Shown here in pieces: positions 1 to 10,407 of a stretch of DNA of 64,000 bases (its first letter is position 1; every line of letters starts with the position of its first letter). The notes beneath the pieces were generated by a model. The model was not told where the DNA came from. It ran no database searches and saw only the letters and a list, made by a program, of their open reading frames with translations. The position numbers and the translations under genes were made by a program. Source of the DNA: Lolium rigidum (lineage: Eukaryota; Streptophyta; Magnoliopsida; Poales; Poaceae); the NCBI RefSeq assembly GCF_022539505.1, contig NC_061512.1, positions 146,861,962 to 146,925,961 on the forward strand. Direction: 5' to 3'.

Positions 1-365
1 TTATTTTTCCAGCTATTTTTCTCCTTTTCATTTAAACATAGTTGCAAAGATTGCACAAACTAATACATAATTGGGAACATGGTTTTACACAAACAGTACA
101 TAGTTTGGAACATGGTTTACACAAACTAATAGATAGTTAAAACATTGCAAAATGAGAAACATAACTAGTGCTGGCTTCGCAGATTTCGTATGTTCGCTGC
201 CAAGAAAGAACACTCTCGAGCACACTCAATCACCCAAACTGAAAAATACAGCTGGCAATGATAGCAGTGTTGTTCCTACCAAGCGGGAACATAAAGAAAC
301 CTCTACTAGCGACTTCAATCGGCTAGTGGCCATCTTCGCTGCAAAGAAAGAATACTCTGACAGTT

Positions 366-835
366 CTAACTATCGGTGTCCGAGCCGGACTCGCCGGTGT
401 GGTAGTGTCGGCGGCAGGATGTGTCGTCGAACACCTTGACGATCATCTCGCCATCCCCCTCGTAGAGAAAGGTGAGCTGGCTGCCGAGCTCCAGAGCGTG
501 GCCGCGGGTGAACTTATCCCACCAAGTGTGCAAATACATCTTGCCCTGCCCATGTCGCACAAGACCTCGACATGCCACCGTCATAAGTTGCAGCTGGCCT
601 CCCGTAGCTGCAACTGAGCTGGCTCGACGCCATCGACGAACTCGGGCCACTTGATGCCGAGGGGGTCCTGGCCGATGCGGAGGAGGAACTCGAAGCACCG
701 ACCCTCCAGCGAAGACGACGATGACGCAGGTGACGGTGGCCGTGGGGCCGTAGCTGCTCCACCTCGGCGGCCCCGGCCCTGGGACCGGCCACGCCCGCGG
801 TATTGACCACCTCGCCGGCCACCTGGACCCGCCAT
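366..835 (-). pseudogene. B3 DNA-binding-domain-like gene, interrupted
   Basis: From the ATG at 835 the frame opens with a Gly/Arg-rich stretch (MAGPGGRRGG, then repeated RGR), a Pro/Ser linker, and then a region resembling the start of a plant B3 domain (FEFLLRIGQDPLGIKWPEF, VDGVEPAQLQLREA). An in-frame TGA follows. The rest of the domain continues in another frame: GKMYLHTWWDKFTRGHALEL, then a segment LTFLYEGDGEMIVKVFDDT and a short acidic tail ending SGSDTDS at 366. The W..F...H.LE.G..L.F.Y.GD....VKVFD pattern is characteristic of B3 domains in grasses. B3 proteins bind DNA in the nucleus. With one stop and one frame change the copy cannot make the whole domain as written, but base errors may contribute because this assembly shows systematic ones. 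The B3 call rests on pattern recognition only. Confidence 0.5.
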
Positions 836-952
836 GGAGTTCCTCACGGGGCTGGCTGCGTCGCAGGAAGAGCTAGACGGCTCTACTGTGGAGGTTGTGG
901 CGGCTAGGGTTTGTGTAGATGAGAGGATGAGGAAGACGAGTGTGCGCCCCTC

Positions 953-960
953 TTTATATA
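953..960 (-). promoter_or_regulatory. TATA box of the B3-like gene
   Basis: The minus strand reads TATATAAA, about 118 bases upstream of the ATG at 835 and followed by a GC-rich leader. The gene split at 5806-14474 has the same arrangement (TATATATA upstream of its ATG), so the two element types seem to share a promoter layout. Confidence 0.4.
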
Positions 961-1340
961 TGCCGGAAGCTGGCGAGGGGCGCGACACGCGTATCATCGC
1001 CATTTACTTCGTTCGCAGAGGTGGGATGCGGCCGCTCGGCGGGCGAGGCATCGCCATTAACGTGTCGCAGACTGCCAAAGCGACGCCTCGCGCCAGTACT
1101 GGTGCGCCTGAGAAGACACATCGAGCTTGGGTCGTTGCCAGGAGGGTCCAACGAAAACATCCGCCAAACGCGAGCGGACACTCGACGCGTCCGCGCAGCA
1201 TCCGCAGAGACACATATTTAGGCCAGGTTTGCGTCTCCGCAGACAGCCCAATCACTAATGCGTCGGGCCGCTGGACCTGGTCCGAGACACATTTTTCGAT
1301 CGCGCGGACACAAACTCGGTCGCCTCCATTGGAGATGCCC

Positions 1341-2573
1341 TGAAAAAAAAAAATAACGCCGACATATCTTGTCCTGTTGCGTAGAAGGAGAAGGAGAGGG
1401 AGACGCAGATCTTTTGTCCCTATTTTCCGCTGGGCGACTTGCGTGTATGATTCTGTTCCATGCAGCTGCAGTTGCAAGCCATCCTTTTGCAGAGCCTTTG
1501 GAGGGGGTCAGTCACGAGTCACGACTCGGTTATGGCTTTTTACATGGGCAAGGGCAACCTCATACATGCATACTGTTTCCCATCACTGCTTGCCTGCTTC
1601 GAAATATCACGGCATGTAGCTTGTGATCATAACATGCATCGTTTGCTGTTTATAGCGGATCATACAAACCAAGTCCAAGATCCGCCAAGGCACAACTTAA
1701 CCCTAAGTCAATGTGTTAAGACTTGGGGTGTAACCATTTGTACACAACGCAGAGAAAGAGAGACGACTATTTGGTTTTGCCACCTGCTCTTGTCCGTGCC
1801 TCTTGGTTGGATTAGCTGGACGGGCATCTTCAGTCAGACACATAAACCTAAGTGCAAAATTCAATGTGTGTCGGCGCTGCCGCGCTTGACAAAGTAATGT
1901 GATTCACCACTTGAGCAGGATTACTTCCTCTGTGGAATGTGGTTACCAGAACTGGGAGCCGAGTCGCTGATTCACGTTGTTGTTTTCCTAGGGTGGAGGG
2001 AGGAGCTAGGAGAGCCATGAGTGTGTCGTGTCCACAAGTGCGAAGAATGGTCCTCCATCTCCATGGCATTGGCACTGGCGTGCACATCAACGAGCTCTCA
2101 GGCTCGGCTGACTAGCTTGGCTAGTACAGTCGCCATGCATGGCATAGGGAGACTTTTGTTTCTCTTCATGTAGGCTCGTTTGTGCATGCCAACTCGAAAT
2201 ATATTTGAGCACTTGTGGCCTGTGGGCACCGTTTCCTGGCTGCCACGTGGTCCTAGCAACATGCATCCATTCTGGCGCTTGCTACCTTCGTCTTTTGTTT
2301 TTGCCACGTACTTCCCCTTTGCTCTTCTTTTCGTTTGGAAATGTCACCTTTCCAATTTTCACTTTGATATGCTCTTCTTGCAATATAACCCACCATATCT
2401 TTTACTTAGGTTTATCAGATTCGTATGCTCTGTTGAGACTTACATTGTAAACCCTAGACCTGCCGTAGTATATAAGCTTTGTGGTAGCCTAAATGCAGAA
2501 AAAAATCTCGACATTGCAACCATATGCATTATTGCCTTACAGTGAACTATAACATTAGTAGAGATCCTCCACC
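1341..2573. other. Unassigned intergenic DNA
   Basis: About 1.2 kb with no motif, repeat end or domain I can name. The open frames are short and overlap on several strands. The segment 2440-2480 contains a TATATAAGC-like stretch, but nothing downstream supports a gene. Confidence 0.4.
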
Positions 2574-2581
2574 GCGGAGGA

Positions 2582-2721
2582 CAGTGGCGGAGCTTGGGCC
2601 AAATGGCTGGGGGGGGGGGGGGGGGCAAATTAGCTAAATATGAAGTGATTTTGGGCTAAAAAAAATTTGGGCGGGGGGGGGGGTGCGGCGCCCCCCTGAC
2701 TTACACATAGCTCCGGCAGTG
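2582..2721. mobile_element. Short hAT-type MITE
   Basis: The left end CAGTGGCGGAGCT (2582) matches the inverted right end CACTGCCGGAGCT (2721) at 11 of 13 positions. The flanks are GCGGAGGA (2574-2581) and GCCGAGGA (2722-2729), an 8-bp target duplication with one mismatch, as expected for hAT elements. The 140-bp body is mostly long G runs (17 G from 2609), which are typical of this MITE type and also likely to be miscounted by sequencing. Confidence 0.65.
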
Positions 2722-2896
2722 GCCGAGGATCTTGAACCTGGGTAAACCGTATGTCTCCTCATCTCCTATAGTAGGTTAGACGACATCTCCCTCTTGTCCC
2801 TCTGGGGGGTGCACTCGTCATCCATACCACGACAACCCATTCCTCCCTCACCTGCATGATCTTATGCTAAACACAACACCGCTGAAAACCTTCAAA

Positions 2897-3445
2897 TCAT
2901 GATCCATGACGCAGAACCACCGGCTTCGGAGGTGTGGCCATGAATAGCTTCGGCCGAGGAACCTCGACACGATGAGGCATGGGCATTGTAACACAATGGG
3001 TACGACGCGCCTCCCAACATGCGGCTTCCTTATGGGCTAGAGGCTCAGTGTCGGTGGCATCGACATACAGTAGGTTTCGAAGCCGGGAACAACGTGGTGG
3101 GTGCAAGAGGTGCACGCCCACCACGCCACCCCTCGGGGAAATAATAGAGATAAGCAAATGGGACACTTCTTCCACCAACTCTGGAGCGTCAAAAATCTCC
3201 AGCAATGGATCACTTTTTCCACAAGCATTGAGAGTTGGAGCTTGCCCCACGCTAGCCCCGTCACGCCGAAGAACAAGAACTAGGCCTGCCGCAAGGGCTA
3301 GTGGGCAGGGCGCACCCTCGGCGTGCAACCTTGTCAACCTCATGGTTGACAACGATGACACCGAACGAGCTCCAACACGGGAAGAGTCGGCGACACGAGC
3401 ACCAGCGGCATCGTCATGGACGAGGAGCTGAACAATGCGAAACAT
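2897..3445 (-). other. Open frame of 182 codons with an overlapping frame on the other strand
   Basis: The minus strand is open from an ATG at 3445 to 2897, and the plus strand is open from 2979 to 3431 across the same DNA. Neither product has a domain I recognise, a signal peptide or an obvious membrane segment. The composition (Arg, Ala and Leu rich, with VLRRDGASVG and PRGGVVGVHLLHPPR) looks like a GC-rich non-coding or transposon-derived stretch. Long open frames on both strands are common by chance in such DNA. I list it because it is the longest unexplained frame between 1.3 and 4.1 kb. Confidence 0.15.
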
Positions 3446-4118
3446 TTGGGCATGATAACTTTGTATTCTAGCCTTTTTGTGAATTATATTTTAGCATACT
3501 TTTTATGAGAACTAATAGCCGAAGTTACATGTCAAATCTTTGCACAACAAAGTTACATGTTAAGTAATATAATATCTCCTGGTCGAAAACACCACCTTCA
3601 AATGTAGAACAGGGTATTTATTATATCAACACTTGATGTTCCTTATCACGGGCACAAACACTAGTTTGAAGGTGTTTTACCAAATATTTTGTTTTGCTTT
3701 TTCTTTTCTTTCGAGGCATGGTAGGGGCCTGCCTTGAACTAGGGCACTGTGTACTTGACATGTAGGCACACCATGCTGGTAGGTCTAGGTTATTTTGGAG
3801 AAAAGCAAAGTACTGCCCCCTGTGGCCTGTGCTGTGCCCACTTCTTCCTGCATGCCTGCCCTCCTCTGCCTACCTTTTTCCAGTTTTCCCTCTTTCCTCA
3901 GTTCATCTTCCTCACTAGTCACTTGTTGTCTGTTCCATTCACCACAGGACAAAACAATCCAAAGCTCTAGTATGCTACACATCTTATTAAACTCTAGTTT
4001 TATTTTGGCTCTTGTTTAAGAAAATCAATGTGGGACCCACCCGCATACTTCTATGTGCTTAGTACAAAGCCCAGCTGTGATTTGGATTACCCGTGCCCCA
4101 AATGGTGATTGGACTTAT
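3446..4118. other. Unassigned AT-rich intergenic DNA
   Basis: About 0.7 kb with pyrimidine-rich tracts near 3700 and 3860-3900. No coding frame, repeat end or RNA gene is supported. Confidence 0.4.
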
Positions 4119-4121
4119 TTA

Positions 4122-5584
4122 GGGCATCTCCAGCGGCGCGACGCATTTTGGACATCCAAACGGACGCGTCGTGTCCGTTTGCGTCGGGCCAAATGGTTGA
4201 AATCGTCCGGGCGTCCGTTTGCGTCGGGGGTGGCTCCAACGGTACGACACATAAATTTTTTTCATTCATAGGCCATAATTTACATGAAAAAAAACATAAA
4301 AAGCCAGAAAGGCGTGCTAATATGTGCTGTTTACTGGTCCTCGTCGCTGACGAGGTCAATCAGCTGCGGCGTCGGCCATGGAAGCTCGTACGCCGGCGCT
4401 GGAGGAGGTACCGCCGCACGGGCAGGAGGTTATGGCCAGAGATCCCACGCTGGAGCAGCAGGCGGAGCACGGACGTTGGAACGCGTCGGCGTGGCCGGAG
4501 GAGTTGCCGGCCTCCCCTGCACGAGCGCGGACTCGCGGGCCCGTCCCACAAAGCGAGCTCGTTGAGCTCGTCCGCTCGCTGTTGGCCAGTGCCATGGCAA
4601 TGGCCTCCTCCTCGGAAATGTCCGGCGGCTGGGTCTCCGGATCCCACGCAGGCCCGCCGTCATCGTGGTCGTACTGTGCCATGGTCACGTCCTCCTGCGC
4701 GTCCTCGTCCTCGTCCGCGTCCTCCTGGTCGTTCTCTTCTTCTTCGGCGGCGATCTCGCGCTCGAAGTAGTCTACGTCGGCGAGGTAGGCAGCGCGGCGC
4801 CGCGCGTCGAACTCCCACGTCCCGAAGGAAATCCAGTTGTAGGAGTTTAGCCCGTACGCCGGATCCTCCCGCAGATCCGGCGGCAAGATCGCTCGGCGGC
4901 GGCGCACCTCGTCCCGCCGCTCTCGGCCCTCGCGCGGCACGGGGGGGGGGGGGGACCGGCACGCGCCTCGAGTTCAGGTACCAGCCCCCTCCCGTCAAGT
5001 TCGCGTCCGGCCATGGTACCGGCCGGTTTTCCTCCCATAGCTGCCGCGCGAGGTCGACGTGGACGTACCGGCCGACCCGTGCCTTCTTGCCGGAACGCGA
5101 GCCGCTAGCCTCCTGGTCGTTCTTCGTCTTCCGGAACGGCCAGTATTTCTTCCCCATGGCGTCGGTGTGGTGGATACTGTGGGATTTGGCAATGGTTTTG
5201 GTCGGGGAAATGGGCGCCGGCAGCGTCCCTTTAAGAGGCTCCGACGCCATCTCGCCTTCAATGGCCTGCCAGTGCAACGCCTACTAGCTGCGCACGCTCG
5301 CGGAAGCCGAGGCACGCCATTAGCGCGGCTCTGCAAAGGCTGCAGCGCGCCGCCCGGAAGTAATGCCGCGGAAGACGAAGCAGTTGTGCCGCTGCCAGGC
5401 GGGCCCGTGCGAGGACCGAGCGGACACTTTGCGCGTCCACGCGGCGTCCGCAGAGACGCAAACCTCTCCGCGGACGGCCCGGTCACTTTGTGTCGCCCCG
5501 CTGGAGGTGGTGCCAGACGCATTTCCGGTCACGGCGGACACAAACGGTCGCTCAGCGTCCGTTTGCGTCGCGCCGGAGATGCCC
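4122..5584 (-). mobile_element. PIF/Harbinger-like non-autonomous element with a gene
   Basis: The left end GGGCATCTCCAGCGGCGCGA (4122) is mirrored on the right by CGTCGCGCCGGAGATGCCC ending at 5584. Both sides carry TTA (4119-4121 and 5585-5587). A 3-bp TTA/TAA duplication is the PIF/Harbinger hallmark. Inside both ends lie repeated GGACGC/GTCCGTTTGCGTC motifs. The element is 1463 bp and carries one gene-like frame on the minus strand (4331-5157) that is not a transposase, so it must depend on another copy to move. Confidence 0.75.
4331..5157 (-). pseudogene. Unknown transposon-borne gene, frame broken at a G run
   Basis: The frame starts MGKKYWPFRKTKNDQ at 5157, with a basic stretch (SGSRSGKKARVGRYVHVD) and then a Trp/Pro-rich part (RQLWEENRPVPWPDAN). 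At 4941-4954 a run of 14 G shifts the frame. Past it the other frame continues with RRDEVRRRRAILPPDLREDP, a segment NSYNWISFGTWEFDARRRAA, and a very acidic Glu/Asp block. A third frame change follows. The last codons read PTPQLIDLVSDEDQ before TAA at 4331-4333. I recognise this as a recurrent ORF of grass transposons but know no function. Basic-then-acidic composition suggests a nuclear protein, which is inference. The G run is the most likely place for a sequencing miscount, so the gene could be intact in reality. Confidence 0.5.
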
Positions 5585-5805
5585 TTAGAGCATCTCCAGC
5601 GGCGCGACGCATTTCGGACGCCCAAAAGTGGTCGCGAGCGTCCGTTTGCGTCGCCCCGCGGACATATTTTGTCCGCTCGTCCGTTTGCGTCTGGGTGTGC
5701 TCCCACCGGGGCGACCCATTTTTTTGAATTGCAACATAGTACAAACATCGAAAGTAGTATATAAAAATGGATAAAACCTATAGAAAGTAGATCTATAGGC
5801 CTAGA

Positions 5806-6208
5806 CTACTTCCATCCTGACGGGCCGGCACCGTCGTTGCGTCGCTCCGTCGCCTGCTTCTCCGCCGCCTCCCGCGCGGCCGCTATGGCTCGGTGCGCCG
5901 CCGCGTCCTCTTGCAGGCATTGCTCCAGCCTCGCGTTGGCGGCCTCGTCCTTGAGCGTCTCGAAAGACTCGACGAGGGCCCGCTGCTCGGCCGCCTTCTC
6001 CTCCGGCGTCGGCGCATTAGGGTCATCGGAGGACCAAGATATCTCCGAGTCGGAGTCCTCGGCTGCAGCGGCGGCCGCCAACCTGCGCTATTCCAGCTCG
6101 GCGTCCAACGCCGCGTGGCCCGCCAGCTCCTCCTGTGCTTCCTTCTCCGCTTCAGCCAGGGCCGCGGCGTCCCTGACCGGGTGGAGGAGATCGGTGCTAT
6201 CTTCGGAG
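5806..6208 (-). pseudogene. 3' part of the transposon-borne gene interrupted by the LTR element
   Basis: This is the downstream piece of a minus-strand gene whose start is at 14474. It reads DSEDSTDLLHPVRDAAALAE, then an Ala/Glu-rich helix-prone stretch ending in ELE, a TAG stop (about 6085-6087), and further on in the same frame DSDSEISWSSDDPNAPTPEE and an Ala/Arg/Glu-rich region, closing with AGPSGWK at 5808. The part after the stop is clearly coding-like, so the TAG is probably a mutation (CAG or TAC to TAG). The composition suggests a coiled-coil-forming acidic protein. No family is recognised. Confidence 0.45.
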
Positions 6209-6213
6209 TCGAA

Positions 6214-7815
6214 TGATGGCGTGTAACTCACACGTTCGTTGGGAACCCCAAGAGGAAGGTATGATGCGCACAGCAGCAAGTTTTCCCTCAGAAAGAAACC
6301 AAGGTTTATCGAACCAGGAGGAGCCAAGAAGCACGTTGAAGGTTGATGGCGGCGGGATGTAGTGCGGCGCAACACCGGGGATTCCGGCGCCAACGTGGAA
6401 CCTGCACAACACAATCCAAAGTACTTTGCCCCAACGAAACGAGTGAGGTTGTCAATCTCACCGGCTTGCTGTAACAAAGGATTAATCGTATTGTGTGGAA
6501 GATGATTGTTTGCGAGAGAAAACGAGTAAAAACAAGTATTGCAGCAGATTTGTATTTCGGTATTAAAGAATGGACCGGTGTCCACGGTTCACTAGAGGTG
6601 TCTCTCCCATAAGATAAAAGCATGTTGGGTGAACAAATTACAGTCGGGCAATTGACAAATAGAGAGAGCATAACAATGCACATACATGTCATGATAAGTA
6701 TAGTGAGATTTAATTGGGCATTACGACAAAGTACATAGACCGCCATCCAGCTGCATCTATGCCTAAAAGTCCACCTTCGGGTTATCATCCGAACCCCTTC
6801 CGAGTATTAAGTTGCAAAGCAACGGACAATTGCATTAAGTATGGTGTGTAATGTAATCAATAACTACATCCTCGGACATAGCATCAATGTTTTATCCCTA
6901 GTGGCAACATCACAACACAACCTTAGAACTTTCCGTCCATTGTCCCAGGTGTCAATGCGAGGCATGAACCCACTATCGAGCATAAATACTCCCTCTTGGA
7001 GTTAAGAGCAAAAACTTGGCCAGAGCCTCTACTAATAACGGAGAGCATGCAAGATCATAAACAACACATATGTAATAACTTGATAATTAACATAACATGG
7101 TATTCTCTATCCATCGGATCCCGACAAACACAACATAGAGTATTACGGATAGATGATCTTGATCATGTTAGGCAGCTCACAAGATCCAACAATGAAGCAC
7201 AATGAGGAGAAGACAACCATCTAGCTACTGCTATGGACCCATAGTCCGGGGTGAACTACTCACTCATCACTCCGGAGGCGACCATGACGGTGTAGAGTCC
7301 TCCGGGAGATGAATCCCCTCTCCGGCGAGGTGCCGGAGGAGATCTCGAGAATCCCCCGAGATGGGATTGGCGGCGGCGGCGTCTGCGGAAGGTTTTCCGT
7401 ATCGTTGTTCTTCGCATCGGGGGTTTCGCGACGGAGGCTTTAAGTAGGCGGAAGGGCAACGTGGGGGGCCACACGAGGGCCCCACACCACGAGTCGGCGC
7501 GGCCAAGGCACGGGCCGCGCCGCCCTATGGTGGCGGCCCCTCGTGGCCCCACTTCGACTCCTCTTCGGTCTTCCGGAAGCTTCGTGGCAAAATAGGACCA
7601 CGGGTTTTGATTTCGTCCAATTCCGAGAATATTTCGTTACTAGGATTTACGAAACCAAAAACAGCAGAAAACAACAACTGGCTCTTCGGCATCTTGTTAA
7701 TAGGTTAGTTCCAGAAAATGCACGAATATGACATAAAGTGTGCATAAAACATGTAGGTATCATCAATAATATGGCATGGAACATAAGAAATTATCGATAC
7801 GTCGGAGACGTATCA
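6214..7815 (-). repeat. Downstream LTR (3' LTR in coding sense)
   Basis: 1602 bp, TGATGGCGTG at its left border and ACGTATCA at its right. It matches 12777-14376 throughout. Just outside it, at 7816, the minus strand reads AAGCTTGGGGATGC, a plausible polypurine tract. Confidence 0.9.
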
Positions 7816-10407
7816 GCATCCCCAAGCTTAGTTCTACTCGTCCCGAGCAGGTAAAACGATAACAAAGATAATTTCTGAAGTGACATGCCATCATAACCTT
7901 GATCATACTATTTGTAAACATATGTAATGAATGCAGCGATCAAAACAATGGAAATGACATGAGTAAACAAGTGAATCATAAAGCAAAGACTTTTCATGAA
8001 TAGTACTTCAAGACAAGCATCAATAAGTCTTGCATAAGAGTTAACTCATAAAGCAATAAATAAAAGTAAAGGTATTGAAGCAACACAAAGGAAGATTAAG
8101 TTTCAGCGGTTGCTTTCAACTTGTAACATGTATATCTCATGGATAATTGTCAACATAGAGTAATATAACAAGTACAATATGCAAGTATGTAGGAATCAAT
8201 GCACGAGTTCACACAAGTGTTTGCTTCTTGAGGTGGAGAGAGATAGGCGAGACTGACTCAACATAAAGGTAAAAAGAATGGTCCTTCAAAGAGGAAAGCA
8301 TCGATTGCTATATTTGTGCTAGAGCTTTTATTTTGAAAACATGAAACAATTTTGTCAACGGTAGTAATAAAGCATATGAGTTATGTAAATTATATCTTAC
8401 AAGTTGCAAGCCTCATGCATAGTATACTAATAGTGCCCGCACCTTGTCCTAATTAGCTTGGACTACCGGATCATCGCAATACACATGTTTTAACCAAGTG
8501 TCACAATGGGGTACCTCCATGCCGCTTTGTACAAAGGTCTAAGGAGAAAGCTCGCATTTTGGATTTCTCTCTTTTGATTATTCTCAACTTAGACATCCAT
8601 ACCGGGACAACATGGACAACAGATAATGGACTCCTCTTTAACGCATAAGCATGTGGCAACAATTATTATTCTCATATGAGATTGAGGATATATTTCCAAA
8701 ACTGAAACTTCCACCATGAATCATGGCTTTAGTTAGCGGCCCAATGTTCTTCTCTAACAATATGCATGCTCCAACCATTAAGGTGGTAGATCTCTCTTAC
8801 TTCAGACAAGACGGACATGCATAGCAACTCACATGATATTCAACAAAGAATAGTTGATGGCGTCCCCAGAAGCATGGTTATCGCACAACAAGCAACTTAA
8901 TAAGAGATAAAGTGCATAAGTACATATTCAATACCACAATAGTTTTTAAGCTATTTGTCCCATGAGCTATATATTGCAAAGGTAAATGATGGAATTTTAA
9001 AGGTAGCACTCAAGAAATTTACTTTGGAATGGCGGATAAATACCATGTAGTAGGTAGGTATGGTGGACACAAATGGCATAGTGGTTGGCTCAAGGATTTT
9101 GGATGCATGAGAAGTATTCCCTCTCGATACAAGGTTTAGGCTAGCAAGGTTATTTGAAACAAACACAAGGATGAACGGTGCAGCAAAACTCACATAAAAG
9201 ACATATTGTAAACATTATAAGACTCTACACCATCTTCCTTGTTGTTCAAAACTCAATACTAGATGTTATCTAGACTCTAGAGAAACCAAATATGCAAACC
9301 AAATTAGCAAGCTCTAAGTGTTTCTTCATTAATGGGTGCAAAGTATATGATGCAAGAGCTTAAACATGAGCACAACAATTGCCAAGTATCAAATTATCCA
9401 AGACATTTTAGAGTTACTACATGTAGTATTTTCCAATTCCAACCATATAACAATTTAACGAAGAAGAAACTTTGCCATGAATACTATGAGTAAAGCCTAA
9501 GGACATACTTGTCCATATGCTACAACGGAGCGTGTCTCTCTCCCACAAAGTGAATGCTAGGATCCATTTTATTCAAACAAAACAAAAAACAAAAACAAAC
9601 CGACGCTCCAAGCAAAGTGCATAAGATGTGACGGAATAAAAATATAGTTTCGGGGGAGGAACCTGATAATGTTGTCGATGAAGAAGGGGATGCCTTGGGC
9701 ATCCCCAAGCTTAGACGCTTGAGTCTTCTTAGAATATGCAGGGGTGAACCACCGGGGCATCCCCAAGCTTAGAACTTTCACTCTCCTTGATCATATTGCA
9801 TCATACTCCTCTCTTGATCCTTGAAAACTTCCTCCACACCAAACTCGAAACAACTCATTAGAGGGTTAGTGCACAATAAAAATTAACATGTTCAGAGGTG
9901 ACATAATCATTCTTAACACTTCTGGACATTGCATAAAGCTACTTGGACATTAATGGATCAAAGAAATTCATCCAACATAGCAAAAGAGGCAATGCGAAAT
10001 AAAAGGCAGAATCTGTCAAAACAGAACAGTCCGTAAAGATGGATTTTATTAGGGCACCAGACTTGCTCAAATGAAAATGCCCAAATTGAATGAAAGTTGC
10101 GTACATATCTGAGGATCATTCAAGTAAATTGGCTTAATTTTCTGAGCTACCTACAGGGAGGTAGACCCAGATTCGTGACAGCAAAGAAATGCTGGAACTA
10201 CGCAGTAATCCAAATCTAGTACTTACTTTACTATCAAAGACTTTACTTGGCACAACAAAACTCAAAACTAAGATAAGGAGAGGTTGCTACAGTAGTAAAC
10301 AACTTCCAAGACTCAAATATAAAACAAAAATACTGTAGTAAAAACATGGGTTGTCTCCCATAAGCGCTTTTCTTTAACTCCTTTCAGCTAGGCGCAGAAA
10401 GTGTAAA
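7816..10407. other. Non-coding internal DNA of the LTR element
   Basis: About 2.6 kb of AT-rich sequence with no frame above about 80 codons and no trace of reverse transcriptase or integrase motifs. CATCCCCAAGCTTAG occurs just inside the LTR and again near 9700 and 9760. This looks like the filler DNA of non-autonomous grass LTR elements. Confidence 0.6.

Larger units (their letters stand above)
1..1340 (-). mobile_element. Terminal part of a TIR DNA-transposon-like unit carrying a B3-like gene
   Basis: On the minus strand the unit begins at 1340 with GGGCATCTCCAATGGAGGCG, the same kind of end as the PIF/Harbinger-like elements at 4122 and 5588. Behind the end lie GC-rich subterminal repeats of the type GTCTCCGCAGAC/GAGACGCAAACC, then a TATA box and the broken B3-like gene at 366-835. 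The base triplet after the end is TGA rather than the TTA/TAA seen at the sister elements, and no matching left end is visible, so it either lies before base 1 or is lost. I read this as a gene-carrying non-autonomous element. Without the second end, a host gene next to a transposon end cannot be excluded. Confidence 0.45.

Noticed and set aside
4109..5287. Plus-strand open frame of 392 codons
   Set aside because: It starts outside the transposon's left end, runs antisense to the better-supported minus-strand gene, and is almost only Arg, Pro, Ser and Gly, as expected of a shadow frame in GC-rich DNA.
5059..5727. Plus-strand frame of 222 codons crossing two transposons
   Set aside because: It passes through both element ends and the TTA junction, so it cannot be a single gene.
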